64,000 bases of DNA from Candidatus Vecturithrix granuli. GTDB lineage: Bacteria > Moduliflexota > Moduliflexia > Moduliflexales > Moduliflexaceae. Where the stretch lies: NCBI GenBank assembly GCA_000739535.1, contig DF820463.1:254194-318193 (forward strand), in the 5' to 3' direction. A model generated the notes under the pieces. That model did no database searches. It saw only the letters and a list, made by a program, of their open reading frames with translations, and was not told where the DNA came from. Below are positions 54,520 through 63,890 of the stretch, one piece after another. Made by a program: the position numbers and the translations under genes. Each line of letters begins with the position of its first letter. Within the stretch, counting starts at the first letter, position 1.

Positions 54520-54957
54520 ATGCCTGCGTCAACGCTATTCAAGAAAATACTTGTCCCGGTTGATAATTCAAAGTACTCAATTGATGCAGCTCGTATGGCA
54601 ATTACCCTCGCTCAACTTCATCACTCACAATTGATTCTGCTGCATGTCGTGGATACGCGTGCGCTTGAAACCATGGCTCGTTACGGCAAAGAGTCCAAGG
54701 AAGCCTTGTTAGTCAAAGCAGAAGAAAGTGGCTGGAAGGTGCTGTATAGTTTAGAAGAAGAAGCGGTGTCCAGTCATGTGCGCGTCGCATTAACGTTAGA
54801 AGAAGGCACGCCGCAGCGGGTGATTTTGGATGTAGCGGAAAAATATCAAATTGATTTGATCGTGTTGGGAAAACATCGTAAAACCGGCTCCAGGAAAGAT
54901 ATCGTGACCCCGACCATCATTGAAAACGCGGAATGTCCGGTGTTGATTTCACTATAA
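54520..54957 (+). CDS. universal stress protein, UspA family
   Basis: 145 residues. ILVPVDNSKYSIDAARMAITLA at the start, LILLHVVD, then DLIVLGKHRKTGSRKDIV, a form of the G-x-x-G-n-G(S/T) ATP loop. ATP-binding stress proteins of this type are induced by starvation or energy shortage. It sits 80 bp after the V-ATPase operon on the same strand. Function beyond the family is unknown. Confidence 0.9.
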   Translation: MPASTLFKKILVPVDNSKYSIDAARMAITLAQLHHSQLILLHVVDTRALETMARYGKESKEALLVKAEESGWKVLYSLEEEAVSSHVRVALTLEEGTPQRVILDVAEKYQIDLIVLGKHRKTGSRKDIVTPTIIENAECPVLISL

Positions 54958-54978
54958 GGCGCGTCCATGTGAACCAGG

Positions 54979-55051
54979 GAAAATCTTCGAATTCGCCGGA
55001 GAGACCTTACAATTTTCTTCTCCGGAAATGTCTTGACATCCGAAGATTTTC
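54979..55051. repeat. two-part stem-loop upstream of the 55129 gene
   Basis: GAAAATCTTCG (54979-54989) pairs with CGAAGATTTTC (55041-55051), and an inner GCCGGAGA pairs with TCTCCGG near 55019. Lies between the stress protein and the next gene; no T-run follows. Confidence 0.6.
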
Positions 55052-55128
55052 TGTTACGGTATGAATGTGTATTGCTTGCATCGGAAACTCCGTGTTATAT
55101 GCGTGTTTATAGTTAGAGGAGGTTTATT

Positions 55129-55872
55129 ATGGCAGAACAACATGAGAAAGACCAGGAACACCCTGAACAAGATCAAAAGAATCCATCGGAAGCAGAACTT
55201 TCACGACCGCGCCCTTCTGGTGAAGATGAAGACGCCATTCAGACTGGCAGGGAACGTATTGTTCAGAGAATGACCCGTGAAGCCAAGCGTTCGCGCGGCA
55301 TTGAAGACGCTGGTGCGCGTCCGCTGCCGTCAAATTCTGAAGCAATTCACCACCAGGAAAAGCGTTCACAAACAAACCAACCACCTCTTCCTCAAAAAAC
55401 CCCTGGTTCTATCGGAGTGTTGGAAGATCGAAGCTCGGTAAAATGGGCAGCCTGGATGGCCTTGTTGATTTCGCTTGTCACCCTGATGCTCGTCAGCCTC
55501 TATTCAACTCGAAAGTTTGGAGCTGAGTTCCAACTTCGCGATGTTGAAATGACCCAGCAAAAATTGGTCGCAGATGTTGACATGCTCAAACACGATACAC
55601 ACCTGGAAAAGATTCGTATCGCAATTTTAAACGCTTACTTCCAATTATTTGCGCGCAAAGATCATGTCACAGCTGAATTAACCCTGACAGGTGCGCGAGA
55701 AGAATTAAGCCGGTTGATCGATACGTTGCCCGTAGAACAGAGCACTGAGCCGAAACAAATTCTTGACTCGCTTGAGGAGATTATCCGCGAAGTTCGAAAA
55801 GGCCCTTCAACTCTCGATGAACGGCTGAAGTCGGTTTTGTTAGAGCTTGAAAAAATCTCGTCCAATAAGTAA
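55129..55872 (+). CDS. single-pass membrane protein with coiled coil, function unknown
   Basis: 247 residues. A highly charged, Gln/Glu-rich disordered N-terminus (1-100), a membrane helix (about 104-124, WAAWMALLISLVTLMLVSLY), then a helical C-terminal domain with repeated RxxLxxL patterns. No family recognised. An AGAGGAGG ribosome site lies before the ATG. The next gene (mutY-like) starts 8 bp later and may share its transcript. Confidence 0.65.
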   Translation: MAEQHEKDQEHPEQDQKNPSEAELSRPRPSGEDEDAIQTGRERIVQRMTREAKRSRGIEDAGARPLPSNSEAIHHQEKRSQTNQPPLPQKTPGSIGVLEDRSSVKWAAWMALLISLVTLMLVSLYSTRKFGAEFQLRDVEMTQQKLVADVDMLKHDTHLEKIRIAILNAYFQLFARKDHVTAELTLTGAREELSRLIDTLPVEQSTEPKQILDSLEEIIREVRKGPSTLDERLKSVLLELEKISSNK

Positions 55873-55880
55873 CGCCAGGT

Positions 55881-56549
55881 ATGGTCGTTTCTGAAATTTC
55901 TCAGAAGAAAAAAATGCGGTTTCGCAAAACGTTATTAGCCTGGTATCAGGAACATGGTCGTGATCTGCCCTGGAGAAAGACGGACGATCCATATCATGTG
56001 TTGGTTTCGGAGATCATGCTGCAGCAAACCCAGGTTGATCGCGTCATCCCGAAATATCGGGAATTTTTAGAGAAGTATCCGGATATCAAAACCCTTGCAG
56101 AAGCTCCTCAAGAGGACATCACTGCGACCTGGAAACCTCTGGGATATAACATCCGCCCGGTGCGATTACATTCGATTGCCCGAGAAGTCCAGGAAACCTA
56201 CGGTGGGAAGATCCCAGATACGCCGGAAGATTTAGAAAAGCTGAAGGGCATTGGCAAATATACCGCAGGCGCAGTTTCCTGTTTTGGCTATCGCAAGCCT
56301 GTGCCTCTGGTAGATACGAATGTTGATCGGGTGTTGCAGCGAGTATTTTTCGGCAACCCTGCTTCACAAACGACCAAAGAGGACAAAGTCGTCTGGGAAC
56401 TTGCCAGGGCCCTCGTTCCGAAAAAGAATGCTTATGATTATAATCAGGCCCTGATGGATTTTGGCGCGATAGTGTGTACAGCGCGAAAACCGCTCTGTTT
56501 ACTCTGTCCGATGCAAGCTTTCTGCTCTGCTTATCCTGTCTCTTCATAA
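55881..56549 (+). CDS. A/G-specific adenine glycosylase-like protein, short form
   Basis: 222 residues. EIMLQQTQVDRVIPKY is the MutY strand-recognition motif; LKGIGKYTAGAVSCFGY is the helix-hairpin-helix; VDTNVDRVLQR carries the catalytic Asp; CTARKPLCLLCPMQAFC is the 4Fe-4S loop (C-X6-C-X2-C-X5-C). It ends right after the cluster, so it lacks the C-terminal 8-oxoG-sensing domain of full MutY (usually about 350 residues). It should excise adenine from mismatches, with less sure 8-oxoG specificity. There is no frameshift after the stop. Confidence 0.85.
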   Translation: MVVSEISQKKKMRFRKTLLAWYQEHGRDLPWRKTDDPYHVLVSEIMLQQTQVDRVIPKYREFLEKYPDIKTLAEAPQEDITATWKPLGYNIRPVRLHSIAREVQETYGGKIPDTPEDLEKLKGIGKYTAGAVSCFGYRKPVPLVDTNVDRVLQRVFFGNPASQTTKEDKVVWELARALVPKKNAYDYNQALMDFGAIVCTARKPLCLLCPMQAFCSAYPVSS

Positions 56550-56649
56550 TCAGGTCTCCAAGTTTCCTCGTTTTCGATTTTTCAGCAATAACATTTCCTT
56601 ATTCTCACACATAATCTGCATAACCCTCCCTGTAATGGAGCAGATTTTC

Positions 56650-56665
56650 TGGCATGGAATTTGCT
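56650..56665 (+). promoter_or_regulatory. candidate sigma-54 promoter
   Basis: TGGCATGGAATTTGCT has GG and GC separated by ten bases, the -24/-12 spacing, and differs from TGGCACG-N4-TTGCW mainly at one position. It lies about 130 bp before the lipoprotein start. No activator gene is visible nearby. Confidence 0.45.
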
Positions 56666-56794
56666 TTTCCTGAGGAAGAGAATAATTTTTTCAGACCTCT
56701 TGACGAGACCACAACGTGCTATAAAAACATAATACATAAAGAGGTAGAAAAAGAGTGTTCGTATTTCTGAAATTCTGATAAGGGAGAAGATGTT

Positions 56795-57958
56795 ATGAAG
56801 CTGCGTAATCGCTCGTTCATATATATAAGTGTTCTGATGCTAACGCTGCTCCTTGTTGTTACTGGGTGCAGCGAAGAATATGGTGGAAACCCAACAAATC
56901 CGTCATCAACAAGAGGACTTCCTGCGGATCCCGGAGATGGAAATTTTGCAGGAAAAGTGGTGGGTACGATCAACGAAAATGTTTTAGCTGGACTTAAAGT
57001 CACTATCGGAGAGAAATCAACCACAACAGGCCTGGACGGCACATTTAGACTTGATGGCGTTGGCAGTGGAAACCTCGCAGTAGTGTTATCCGGGAGTACA
57101 GTTTATACCCGGACAGCAGCCGTCAACACAGCTAATGGTCGTTCTGTGCTGCTTGACGCGATTGAAACGAATAGTAACTTTAGTCTCAAGTTTTATCGCG
57201 AACTTGCGCGCGGAAATCATCCGAATGAACGGAATATGTATCCTACCCATCGCTGGACCAGCACGACTCCGCCGACCTTTTATATTAATACCAATGCACA
57301 GGCGACATTGGACGGGACCATTAATCAGAAGACTATTGATACGGTCAAGCAGGTGCTCAGTGAGATTGTTCCGGTCTTCAGCGGCAATTACTACAGCGCG
57401 TTGTCGGTTAAAACCCGCTATTTTGCCACGTTGAACAGTTTTGCCCAAATCCCTGAAAATTCGATTGTGGTTTCGTTTGACGACACATTAGTGGATATTG
57501 GGGCTTATGGACTTACAGTAACTGATCCGGATTTTGTCTCATCTGTGGGAACATCCATTAATAAAGCTGCGCATTTTATCCTGGATAGCGATCAGTTTTA
57601 CAAAAGCGGAACAAATCCGACTGCGATTGCCCTGCGCGAGATTATTGCGCATGAATTGGGGCACGGGTTCGGCTATCGTCATGCCTCAGCATTACCCACA
57701 GTGATGTATCCGGCTGAGGAATTTGGAGGGCTGTATAGCTCCTTTGATCAAATTCACATGGCGGTGATATACAGCCGCCCAATTGGTAATACGGATATTG
57801 ATAACGACCCGCTTCCGAATGCGAAAGCGTTCGGCGGTATCCTCCAGCCGCAAATTTTTGTAGATGATCGGGCGAATTTTATGAAATCGCCGGAACTCTT
57901 ACGCCAGATTCAAACGCTCACTCGTTTTGGAATGGTGCAAGAATATTTGACGAAATGA
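56795..57958 (+). CDS. lipoprotein metzincin-type zinc metallopeptidase
   Basis: 387 residues. Lipoprotein signal with VVTGC, so it is lipid-anchored at about Cys25. Residues 50-120 form a beta-rich carboxypeptidase-regulatory-like domain (GKVVGTI-, TTTGLDGTFRLDGVGSGNLAV). The catalytic domain has HELGHGFGYRH (His286, Glu287, His290, His296) and a following Met-turn-like VMYP. These make a metzincin active site. It would cleave extracellular or surface proteins. A candidate sigma-54 site lies upstream; terminator downstream. Confidence 0.85.
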   Translation: MKLRNRSFIYISVLMLTLLLVVTGCSEEYGGNPTNPSSTRGLPADPGDGNFAGKVVGTINENVLAGLKVTIGEKSTTTGLDGTFRLDGVGSGNLAVVLSGSTVYTRTAAVNTANGRSVLLDAIETNSNFSLKFYRELARGNHPNERNMYPTHRWTSTTPPTFYINTNAQATLDGTINQKTIDTVKQVLSEIVPVFSGNYYSALSVKTRYFATLNSFAQIPENSIVVSFDDTLVDIGAYGLTVTDPDFVSSVGTSINKAAHFILDSDQFYKSGTNPTAIALREIIAHELGHGFGYRHASALPTVMYPAEEFGGLYSSFDQIHMAVIYSRPIGNTDIDNDPLPNAKAFGGILQPQIFVDDRANFMKSPELLRQIQTLTRFGMVQEYLTK

Positions 57959-57984
57959 TCCTTCGTAACAAACGAGTCACGCAT

Positions 57985-58017
57985 AGAAACCGGGTTTTTT
58001 CCAAAAACCCGGTTTCT
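57985..58017 (+). terminator. hairpin terminator, ACCGGG/CCCGGT type
   Basis: AGAAACCGGGTTTTTT pairs with AAAAACCCGGTTTCT. Third of this sequence family in the window (also 27655 and 39351). Confidence 0.8.
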
Positions 58018-58065
58018 TACATGCATATATGAAAATTGCTTTTACATGGAGAAAGGAGCGTCCTT

Positions 58066-58710
58066 ATGAAAGAACTGATATTTTTGAATTTATTGCTTAT
58101 CGTGTTGGGAATCTCCTGCGCTCACACGAAACAAATGTCAGCCGACATTCAAGAGCGACCGATTGTGTTTGACACGGCGCTGCTTGAAGAACGCTACAGC
58201 CTGTGGGGAGTGCAGGGCATGGGACTGCCGCTCGCTGATCATCGCTATCTTCTGGCGCGGGATGGTGAACAGGAGATCAAAATTCAGAAAGCAGAAGATT
58301 TTGCTCCGCTGGCCAAAGACATTACCTCTGCTGAACAAGCTCTGGAGTTTGTACGTTTTTTGACATCAACGGAAATTCGCACATTTTTGGCCGATATCTA
58401 TTACAGCGAAGTGCATAAAAAAGTAGAGAAGGCGGATGAAAGCGATCAGGAAGATCATTGGTTTGCGATAGATGCAGCGCAATATGAAGCCTGGTACATG
58501 CACGAGCCGCTTGTGAGAGAACTTGATGGACAATATCGAATTGAACGTTTTGTCGCCAGTTATCCGCGCAGGCAAAATCAGAAGATCGTTCCGCCGCGCT
58601 TATTGAAAATCTGGGAATGGGTGGATCGTGAAGGCCATTACCGCATGGAAATTCACAGCATTATTGCTGAGGGTGAATCGGTTCAAAAAATTCTGCTGTT
58701 TCAGAAGTAA
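58066..58710 (+). CDS. lipoprotein of unknown function
   Basis: 214 residues from the ATG at 58066, preceded by GAAAGGAG. A lipobox-like LGISC places the acylated Cys at about residue 18. The mature part is mixed, with WFAIDAAQYEAWYMHEP and a C-terminal WEWVDREGHYRMEIHSIIAEG, but no known family. Probably attached to the outer membrane or the periplasmic face. It is flanked by terminators on both sides, so it is monocistronic. Confidence 0.7.
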   Translation: MKELIFLNLLLIVLGISCAHTKQMSADIQERPIVFDTALLEERYSLWGVQGMGLPLADHRYLLARDGEQEIKIQKAEDFAPLAKDITSAEQALEFVRFLTSTEIRTFLADIYYSEVHKKVEKADESDQEDHWFAIDAAQYEAWYMHEPLVRELDGQYRIERFVASYPRRQNQKIVPPRLLKIWEWVDREGHYRMEIHSIIAEGESVQKILLFQK

Positions 58711-58744
58711 AAATCTTGACATCCATGAGAGTCAGACGATAAAG

Positions 58745-58779
58745 AAAAACCAGGTTTCTTCAAGAAACCTGGTTTTTTT
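58745..58779 (+). terminator. hairpin terminator, ACCAGG/CCTGGT type
   Basis: AAAACCAGGTTTCTTCAAGAAACCTGGTTTTTTT, with a clean T-run; closes the lipoprotein gene. Confidence 0.88.
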
Positions 58780-58847
58780 GTTGACCTCATTTTAATAGGT
58801 TCGCAGTTCTCACTTTAGCGAGTCTTTGCTTTAAGGAACAAGGCGTC

Positions 58848-61800
58848 ATGGGAAACACAGAATTTGTCCATCTTCATCTGCACACTGAATTCAGCTTGCT
58901 TGATGGGGCGAACCGCATTGATAAATTGATGAAAAAAATCCAGGAACTGGGGATGTCATCCGTCGCCATTACCGACCACGGTAACATGTTCGGGGCCGTC
59001 CAATTTTTTCAAAAAGCGAGATATGCGGGAATTAAACCAATTATCGGATGCGAAGTCTATATTGCTCCTGAAAGCCGCTTCGATAAAACCAATACGCACG
59101 GCATTTCCAGCGCTTCGCACCATTTGGTCTTACTGGCTCAGAATGACACTGGGTATAAAAACCTGATCAAACTTGTCAGCGCCGGGTATCTTGAAGGTTT
59201 CTATTATAAACCGCGTATTGATCTGGAACTACTCAGCCAACATGCTGAGGGCCTGATTGGATTGACCGCCTGTTTAAAAGGCGCAGTTCCCTACTGGTAT
59301 ATCCATGACAACGAGGCCAAAGCCCGAGAAATTGCCGGACAATATCGCGATATTTTCGGCAAAGACAATTTTTTTCTGGAACTCCAATATCATAATCTCA
59401 AGGAACAAGAGCGGGCGAATACATTTTTGCTTAAGTTAGCTAAAGATTTTGATTTACCTGTGGCGGCGACGAATGATTGTCATTATCTGAATCGTTCGGA
59501 CGCCACGCCGCACGACGTACTGCTTTGCATCGGTACCGGGAAACATGTCAGCGACACAAATCGCATGAAATACACTTCCGACGAGTTTTATGTGAAATCG
59601 CCCCAAGAAATGGCAGAAGTGTTTGCGGATTATCCTGAAGCCCTTCACAATACGCTCAAAATCGCAGAACGCTGTCAATTCCAATTTGAATTCGGCAACA
59701 ATATCCTGCCTGAATATCAAGTCCCGGAAGGACATACCTTTGATTCCTACATGGAACAGTTGGCCCGAGAGGGTTTGCAAAAACGCCTGGAAGTAATTTT
59801 TAAACATACTCAAGAAAATCATGAGACGCTGCAACGCGAATATGAAGAGCGCCTGAAGGTTGAACTGGATATTATCAAAAAAATGGGCTATGCCGGCTAT
59901 TTTTTGATCGTATGGGATTTTATCAACTACGCCAAAAATGCGGGCATTGCAGTTGGACCGGGTCGCGGCAGCGCTGCGGGCAGCCTGGTGGCATACAGTA
60001 TGCGAATTACGGATATTGATCCGATCCCATACAACCTGCTGTTTGAACGTTTCCTGAATCCTGAGCGCGTCAGTATGCCTGATATTGACGTGGATTTTTG
60101 CATGAACCGGCGCGAAGAAGTAATCCGCTATGTGTCTGAAAAATATGGCAAAGAAAATGTCTCTCAGATCGCCACATTCGGAACCCTGGGGGCGAAAGCG
60201 GTCGTGCGCGATGTGGGGCGCGTGTTGAGTTTGCCCTATTCGGATGTGGATAAAATCGCCAAACTCATCCCGAATCAATTGCACATCACACTGGATCAAA
60301 GTCTGCAATCTGTGCCTGAAATGAGGCAATTGAAGGAAAAAGATACGCAAGTCAATCAATTACTTTCTAATGCCCAGGTGTTGGAGGGCTTGACGCGCCA
60401 TGTTTCCACTCATGCTGCGGGCGTGGTGATTTCTCCCAAACCGCTGGTCGAATTCGTGCCCTTGTATAAAGGCACCAAAGAAGATGATGAAATCTCGACT
60501 CAATATCCGATGTCTGATCTGGAAAAAATCGGCTTGCTGAAAATGGACTTTCTGGGCCTGCGCAATCTGACGATGATTCAGGATACGCTGGAACTGATTC
60601 GCCATGTGCACAAATACGAATTGGACATCATGGATCTGCCGATGGATGACCGCCCAAGCTATGAACTGCTCTCACGTGGGCAAACGCTTGGCGTCTTTCA
60701 GCTTGAAAGTTCGGGGATGCGCGAACTGTTGCGCAAATTGAAACCGGAGACCTTTGAAGACATTATCGCCGTGTTAGCGTTGTACCGGCCGGGTCCCTTA
60801 GGCAGCGGCATGGTAGATGATTTTATTAACCGCAAGCATGGCAGAATTCCGATTGCTTATCCACTGCCCCAATTAGAACCGATTTTAAAAGAAACCTACG
60901 GCGTCATCATCTATCAGGAACAGGTCATGCAGATTTCAAACGTGCTGGCCGGATATACCCTGGGCGAAGCCGACCTCTTACGCCGGGCAATGGGGAAGAA
61001 AAAGCCCGAAGAGATGGCAAAGCAGCGCAAGCGCTTCATGGAGGGCGCGCGGCAAAAAAATATCCCCGAAGCCAAAGCGGATGAAATTTTTAGCCTGATG
61101 GAATATTTCGCCGGATACGGATTTAACAAATCGCATACCGCCGCCTATGCCTTGATTACTTATCAGACCGCCTATTTAAAGGCTCATTATCCGGTCGAGT
61201 TTATGGCGGCGCTATTGACGAGTGACATGGATAACACCGATCGCGTAGTGAAATATATCAATGAATGCCGCGAACTCAATATTACGATTTTGCCGCCGGA
61301 TGTGAATGAGAGTTTTCGGATGTTTTCAGTGGTGGACGGAAAAATCCGGTTCGGATTAGCGGCTGTGAAAAACGTTGGTAGCGCAGCGGTTGATTCGATT
61401 ATTGAAACCCGCAAACGCAATGGCAAGTATCAAAGTTTACAGGATTTTTGCGAACGAGTTGATTTAGGCAAAGTGAATAAACGTGTGGTTGAAAGCCTGA
61501 TCAAGTGTGGGGCGTTTGATTTTAGCGGAACTCCGCGCTCAGCTATGGCGCAAGGACTGGAACAGGTGTTTGAAGTTGCCCAGCGCACTCAGAAAGATCG
61601 GCACAGCGGACAGGCAAATATTTTTGGCCTTCTGGAAAATTCCGACGAGACCTCACCCACCAAATCCTATCAATTGCCGGATGTGCCTGAGTGGGATGAA
61701 TCGGAAAAACTTAAACTGGAAAAAGAAGGTATCGGCTTTTACATCACCGGGCATCCTTTGGAGAAATATATTCAGATCGTGCGTCAGAGCACGACCGCTA

Positions 61801-62336
61801 CGACGTCGTCGCTGCTTGAATGCCATGATGGGGATTCCGTGACGATTGGAGGCATTGTGACCTCCTATCGCAAAAAATTGACCAAAAAAGGCGATATGAT
61901 GGGATTTTTCCGATTGGAAGATTTAGAGGGAGCGATTGAGGTGATTCTTGTCCCACAGGTCTTTGAGCGCTATAACAATATGCTACAAGAAGATCTCCCG
62001 GTGCAGATCGAAGGCAAAATCTCGGCGTCCGAAGAAGAACTTCCCAAACTCCGCGCTGAAAAAATGAAACCGCTGGCATTGACCTCATCACAAGAACAAC
62101 TGTGTCTGATTGAGCTTCGGGCAACAAAATTACGCCAGCAGACTCTTTATGCCCTTCAGAAGCTTTTACAACAGCATCAAGGCGACTGTCCGGTGATTTT
62201 TAAGTATATTGATCATGACAATTCCATCACGCGCATCAGAGCCGGAGAAAAATTTCATGTGCAGCCTTCGGAACAATTAACGCAACAAATTCAGAAACTT
62301 ATCGGCAAAAATACCGTGTTTGTTTCTGTCACATAG
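58848..62336 (+). CDS. dnaE: DNA polymerase III subunit alpha
   Basis: 1162 residues, DnaE1 length. PHP domain at the start (HLHLHTEFSLLDG), polymerase palm with GPGRGSAAGSLVAY and PDIDVDF (catalytic Asp pair), fingers with GYGFNKSHTAAYA, and an OB fold near residue 1000 (SVTIGGIVTSYR). It is the replicative polymerase core that works with the beta clamp. Monocistronic by its flanks. Confidence 0.97.
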   Translation: MGNTEFVHLHLHTEFSLLDGANRIDKLMKKIQELGMSSVAITDHGNMFGAVQFFQKARYAGIKPIIGCEVYIAPESRFDKTNTHGISSASHHLVLLAQNDTGYKNLIKLVSAGYLEGFYYKPRIDLELLSQHAEGLIGLTACLKGAVPYWYIHDNEAKAREIAGQYRDIFGKDNFFLELQYHNLKEQERANTFLLKLAKDFDLPVAATNDCHYLNRSDATPHDVLLCIGTGKHVSDTNRMKYTSDEFYVKSPQEMAEVFADYPEALHNTLKIAERCQFQFEFGNNILPEYQVPEGHTFDSYMEQLAREGLQKRLEVIFKHTQENHETLQREYEERLKVELDIIKKMGYAGYFLIVWDFINYAKNAGIAVGPGRGSAAGSLVAYSMRITDIDPIPYNLLFERFLNPERVSMPDIDVDFCMNRREEVIRYVSEKYGKENVSQIATFGTLGAKAVVRDVGRVLSLPYSDVDKIAKLIPNQLHITLDQSLQSVPEMRQLKEKDTQVNQLLSNAQVLEGLTRHVSTHAAGVVISPKPLVEFVPLYKGTKEDDEISTQYPMSDLEKIGLLKMDFLGLRNLTMIQDTLELIRHVHKYELDIMDLPMDDRPSYELLSRGQTLGVFQLESSGMRELLRKLKPETFEDIIAVLALYRPGPLGSGMVDDFINRKHGRIPIAYPLPQLEPILKETYGVIIYQEQVMQISNVLAGYTLGEADLLRRAMGKKKPEEMAKQRKRFMEGARQKNIPEAKADEIFSLMEYFAGYGFNKSHTAAYALITYQTAYLKAHYPVEFMAALLTSDMDNTDRVVKYINECRELNITILPPDVNESFRMFSVVDGKIRFGLAAVKNVGSAAVDSIIETRKRNGKYQSLQDFCERVDLGKVNKRVVESLIKCGAFDFSGTPRSAMAQGLEQVFEVAQRTQKDRHSGQANIFGLLENSDETSPTKSYQLPDVPEWDESEKLKLEKEGIGFYITGHPLEKYIQIVRQSTTATTSSLLECHDGDSVTIGGIVTSYRKKLTKKGDMMGFFRLEDLEGAIEVILVPQVFERYNNMLQEDLPVQIEGKISASEEELPKLRAEKMKPLALTSSQEQLCLIELRATKLRQQTLYALQKLLQQHQGDCPVIFKYIDHDNSITRIRAGEKFHVQPSEQLTQQIQKLIGKNTVFVSVT

Positions 62337-62354
62337 AGTGATTATGTTTTTCAA

Positions 62355-62383
62355 TTGACAAGAAGTGATAAACAAATCATAGT
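62355..62383 (+). promoter_or_regulatory. candidate promoter of the pilin cluster
   Basis: TTGACA (62355-62360), 17 bases, CATAGT (62378-62383), about 110 bp before the first pilin-like gene. Confidence 0.5.
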
Positions 62384-62490
62384 ATGTTTGTTTCAAGAAT
62401 TTTTTTGGACGGAATGAAGCTCCGCAGTGATGTTATTCGCTTGAAGCGTTATAACATTGTTTTCTATGTCTAATATGGGAGAAGAGCAGG

Positions 62491-62922
62491 ATGAGAATAC
62501 AAGGGGAAAAAGGATTCAGTTTACTTGAAGTGCTGATAGCTATTGCGATTTTAAGCATCTTGATGGGAGGCTTTCTGACATTGATGCAGGCTGAAAATCA
62601 GGTGATTCGCGCTTCCGCAGAAATCCTAAGCGCCAGATTGAAGGCCAATGAAGCGATGGAACGTGTTAAAGCGACTCGTTTCGATGAATTGAAAAGCTTT
62701 TCAGTCGTGACAGTTTCTAAACAAACACCAATGACGGTCGATGTGCAGGTTAGTAATTTCTCTGAAACCGAAGGGTTGAAAAAAGTTGTGACGAGCGTCA
62801 AATGGTTTGATCAACGTGGTCGCGAACGAGAGTACAAATTGACAACCCTGCGAACTCGCTATCATCAACGTTCTCAAGCTCTGACAGCCTTTGTAACCCA
62901 GGAAAAAGGGGGAGAACTATGA
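62491..62922 (+). CDS. type IV minor pilin-like protein (PilV/GspI type)
   Basis: 143 residues. Prepilin leader KGFSLLEVLIAIAILSILMGG, with peptidase cleavage expected after Gly8 and the conserved Glu at mature position 5. The rest is a short globular domain with many beta strands. Minor pilins of this type prime assembly of type IV pili or a type II secretion pseudopilus. Its stop overlaps the start of the next gene (ATGA), so they are coupled. Confidence 0.85.
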   Translation: MRIQGEKGFSLLEVLIAIAILSILMGGFLTLMQAENQVIRASAEILSARLKANEAMERVKATRFDELKSFSVVTVSKQTPMTVDVQVSNFSETEGLKKVVTSVKWFDQRGREREYKLTTLRTRYHQRSQALTAFVTQEKGGEL

Positions 62923-63455
62923 ACAAACGCTTGCGGTTACGGCATGGTGTGCGCGGTATGACGTTGATTGAAGTCCTGGTGACGATTGGGGTGCTATCCG
63001 TTGTGTTGGCTCTGGTACTTCCGATGTATTCCACGAGTTATGAAACCATTCGTTCGCGGGATGCGCTGCTGACAATCATCCATGAAAGTGATCGGCTTAT
63101 GGACATGATTGGCAATGATATTCGGAAGGCGCATGAAATTCTCTGCAACGCTCCGTCTGATATGAAACATGTGGTTGTTGCAACCATGAAAGTTCATCAG
63201 ATTGCCTCGGATTCCTCTCTGCAAGAACAGGCCATTACCTATGCTTTAGATGCCCAACGCCCGAATCGGCTTTTACGCATCGTTCAACAACAGGGAAACG
63301 AAAAATTGATTACCACAGAACTTTCGCGCAATATTGAGTCAATTCAGATGACTTCCGAAACCCAAACGCTTTTTAACATTCAGCTAAGGTTACAACAAAC
63401 CGTTGCAGGAAAGAAAGTTGCCTTGCAAACAATCTCATCTTACGCGATGAGATGA
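62919..63455 (+). CDS. type IV minor pilin-like protein (PilW/GspJ type)
   Basis: 178 residues. Leader RGMTLIEVLVTIGVLSVVLALVLP, cleavage after Gly, followed by a mixed domain. Coupled to the gene before it and 12 bp from the gene after. Cluster order fits a minor-pilin set. Confidence 0.85.
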   Translation: MNKRLRLRHGVRGMTLIEVLVTIGVLSVVLALVLPMYSTSYETIRSRDALLTIIHESDRLMDMIGNDIRKAHEILCNAPSDMKHVVVATMKVHQIASDSSLQEQAITYALDAQRPNRLLRIVQQQGNEKLITTELSRNIESIQMTSETQTLFNIQLRLQQTVAGKKVALQTISSYAMR

Positions 63456-63467
63456 TAGGGGAAATTT

Positions 63468-63890
63468 ATGATACGAAATCAACGAGGAAATGCGTTATTA
63501 CTGGTTCTGGTGGTCTTTGCGACGTTATTTGCTCTATTAAGTATGTCATTTGATCGCGGAGAACAACTTCTCAGACGCCTGCAACATCAATCTTTGGAAC
63601 AGGTAGCCCTGAATCTTGCTGAGGCCGGAGTTGAATACACGTTGCACCAGCTTGCCTTGCCCGGGAACGATATTGAGAAAACAACGGATATTGATCTCGA
63701 TACCGGATCATTCTCAACTTCAGTCTCCTATTTTTCTTCCGGGCGTTTTGAAATTATGGCGACAGGCAAAGCCAAAAATGGCCATCGCATGGAAGAAACT
63801 GTGATAAAAACGTTAAAAGTGCAGGGGCGATTTTCTCCTGATGAGCCGGACGCAGTTCCGGTTGTCACGATCTGGGAGGAAGTGTTATAA
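63468..63890 (+). CDS. minor pilin-cluster protein (PilX type)
   Basis: 140 residues. RNQRGNALLLVLVVFATLFALLS resembles the PilX/GspK-like leader (Gly-Asn-Ala-Leu-Leu), lacking the usual Glu5, as is common for this class. NLAEAGVEYTLHQ is the A-E-A-G helix typical of these proteins. Probably completes the assembly-initiation complex with the two pilins before it. The last 110 bases of the window hold no gene. Confidence 0.75.
   Translation: MIRNQRGNALLLVLVVFATLFALLSMSFDRGEQLLRRLQHQSLEQVALNLAEAGVEYTLHQLALPGNDIEKTTDIDLDTGSFSTSVSYFSSGRFEIMATGKAKNGHRMEETVIKTLKVQGRFSPDEPDAVPVVTIWEEVL

Noticed and set aside
55033..55060. Promoter with TTGACA at 55033
   Set aside because: No acceptable -10 at normal spacing, and it lies inside a hairpin arm.
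59454..60359. 301-codon minus-strand frame inside dnaE
   Set aside because: Antisense shadow of a strongly conserved polymerase gene.
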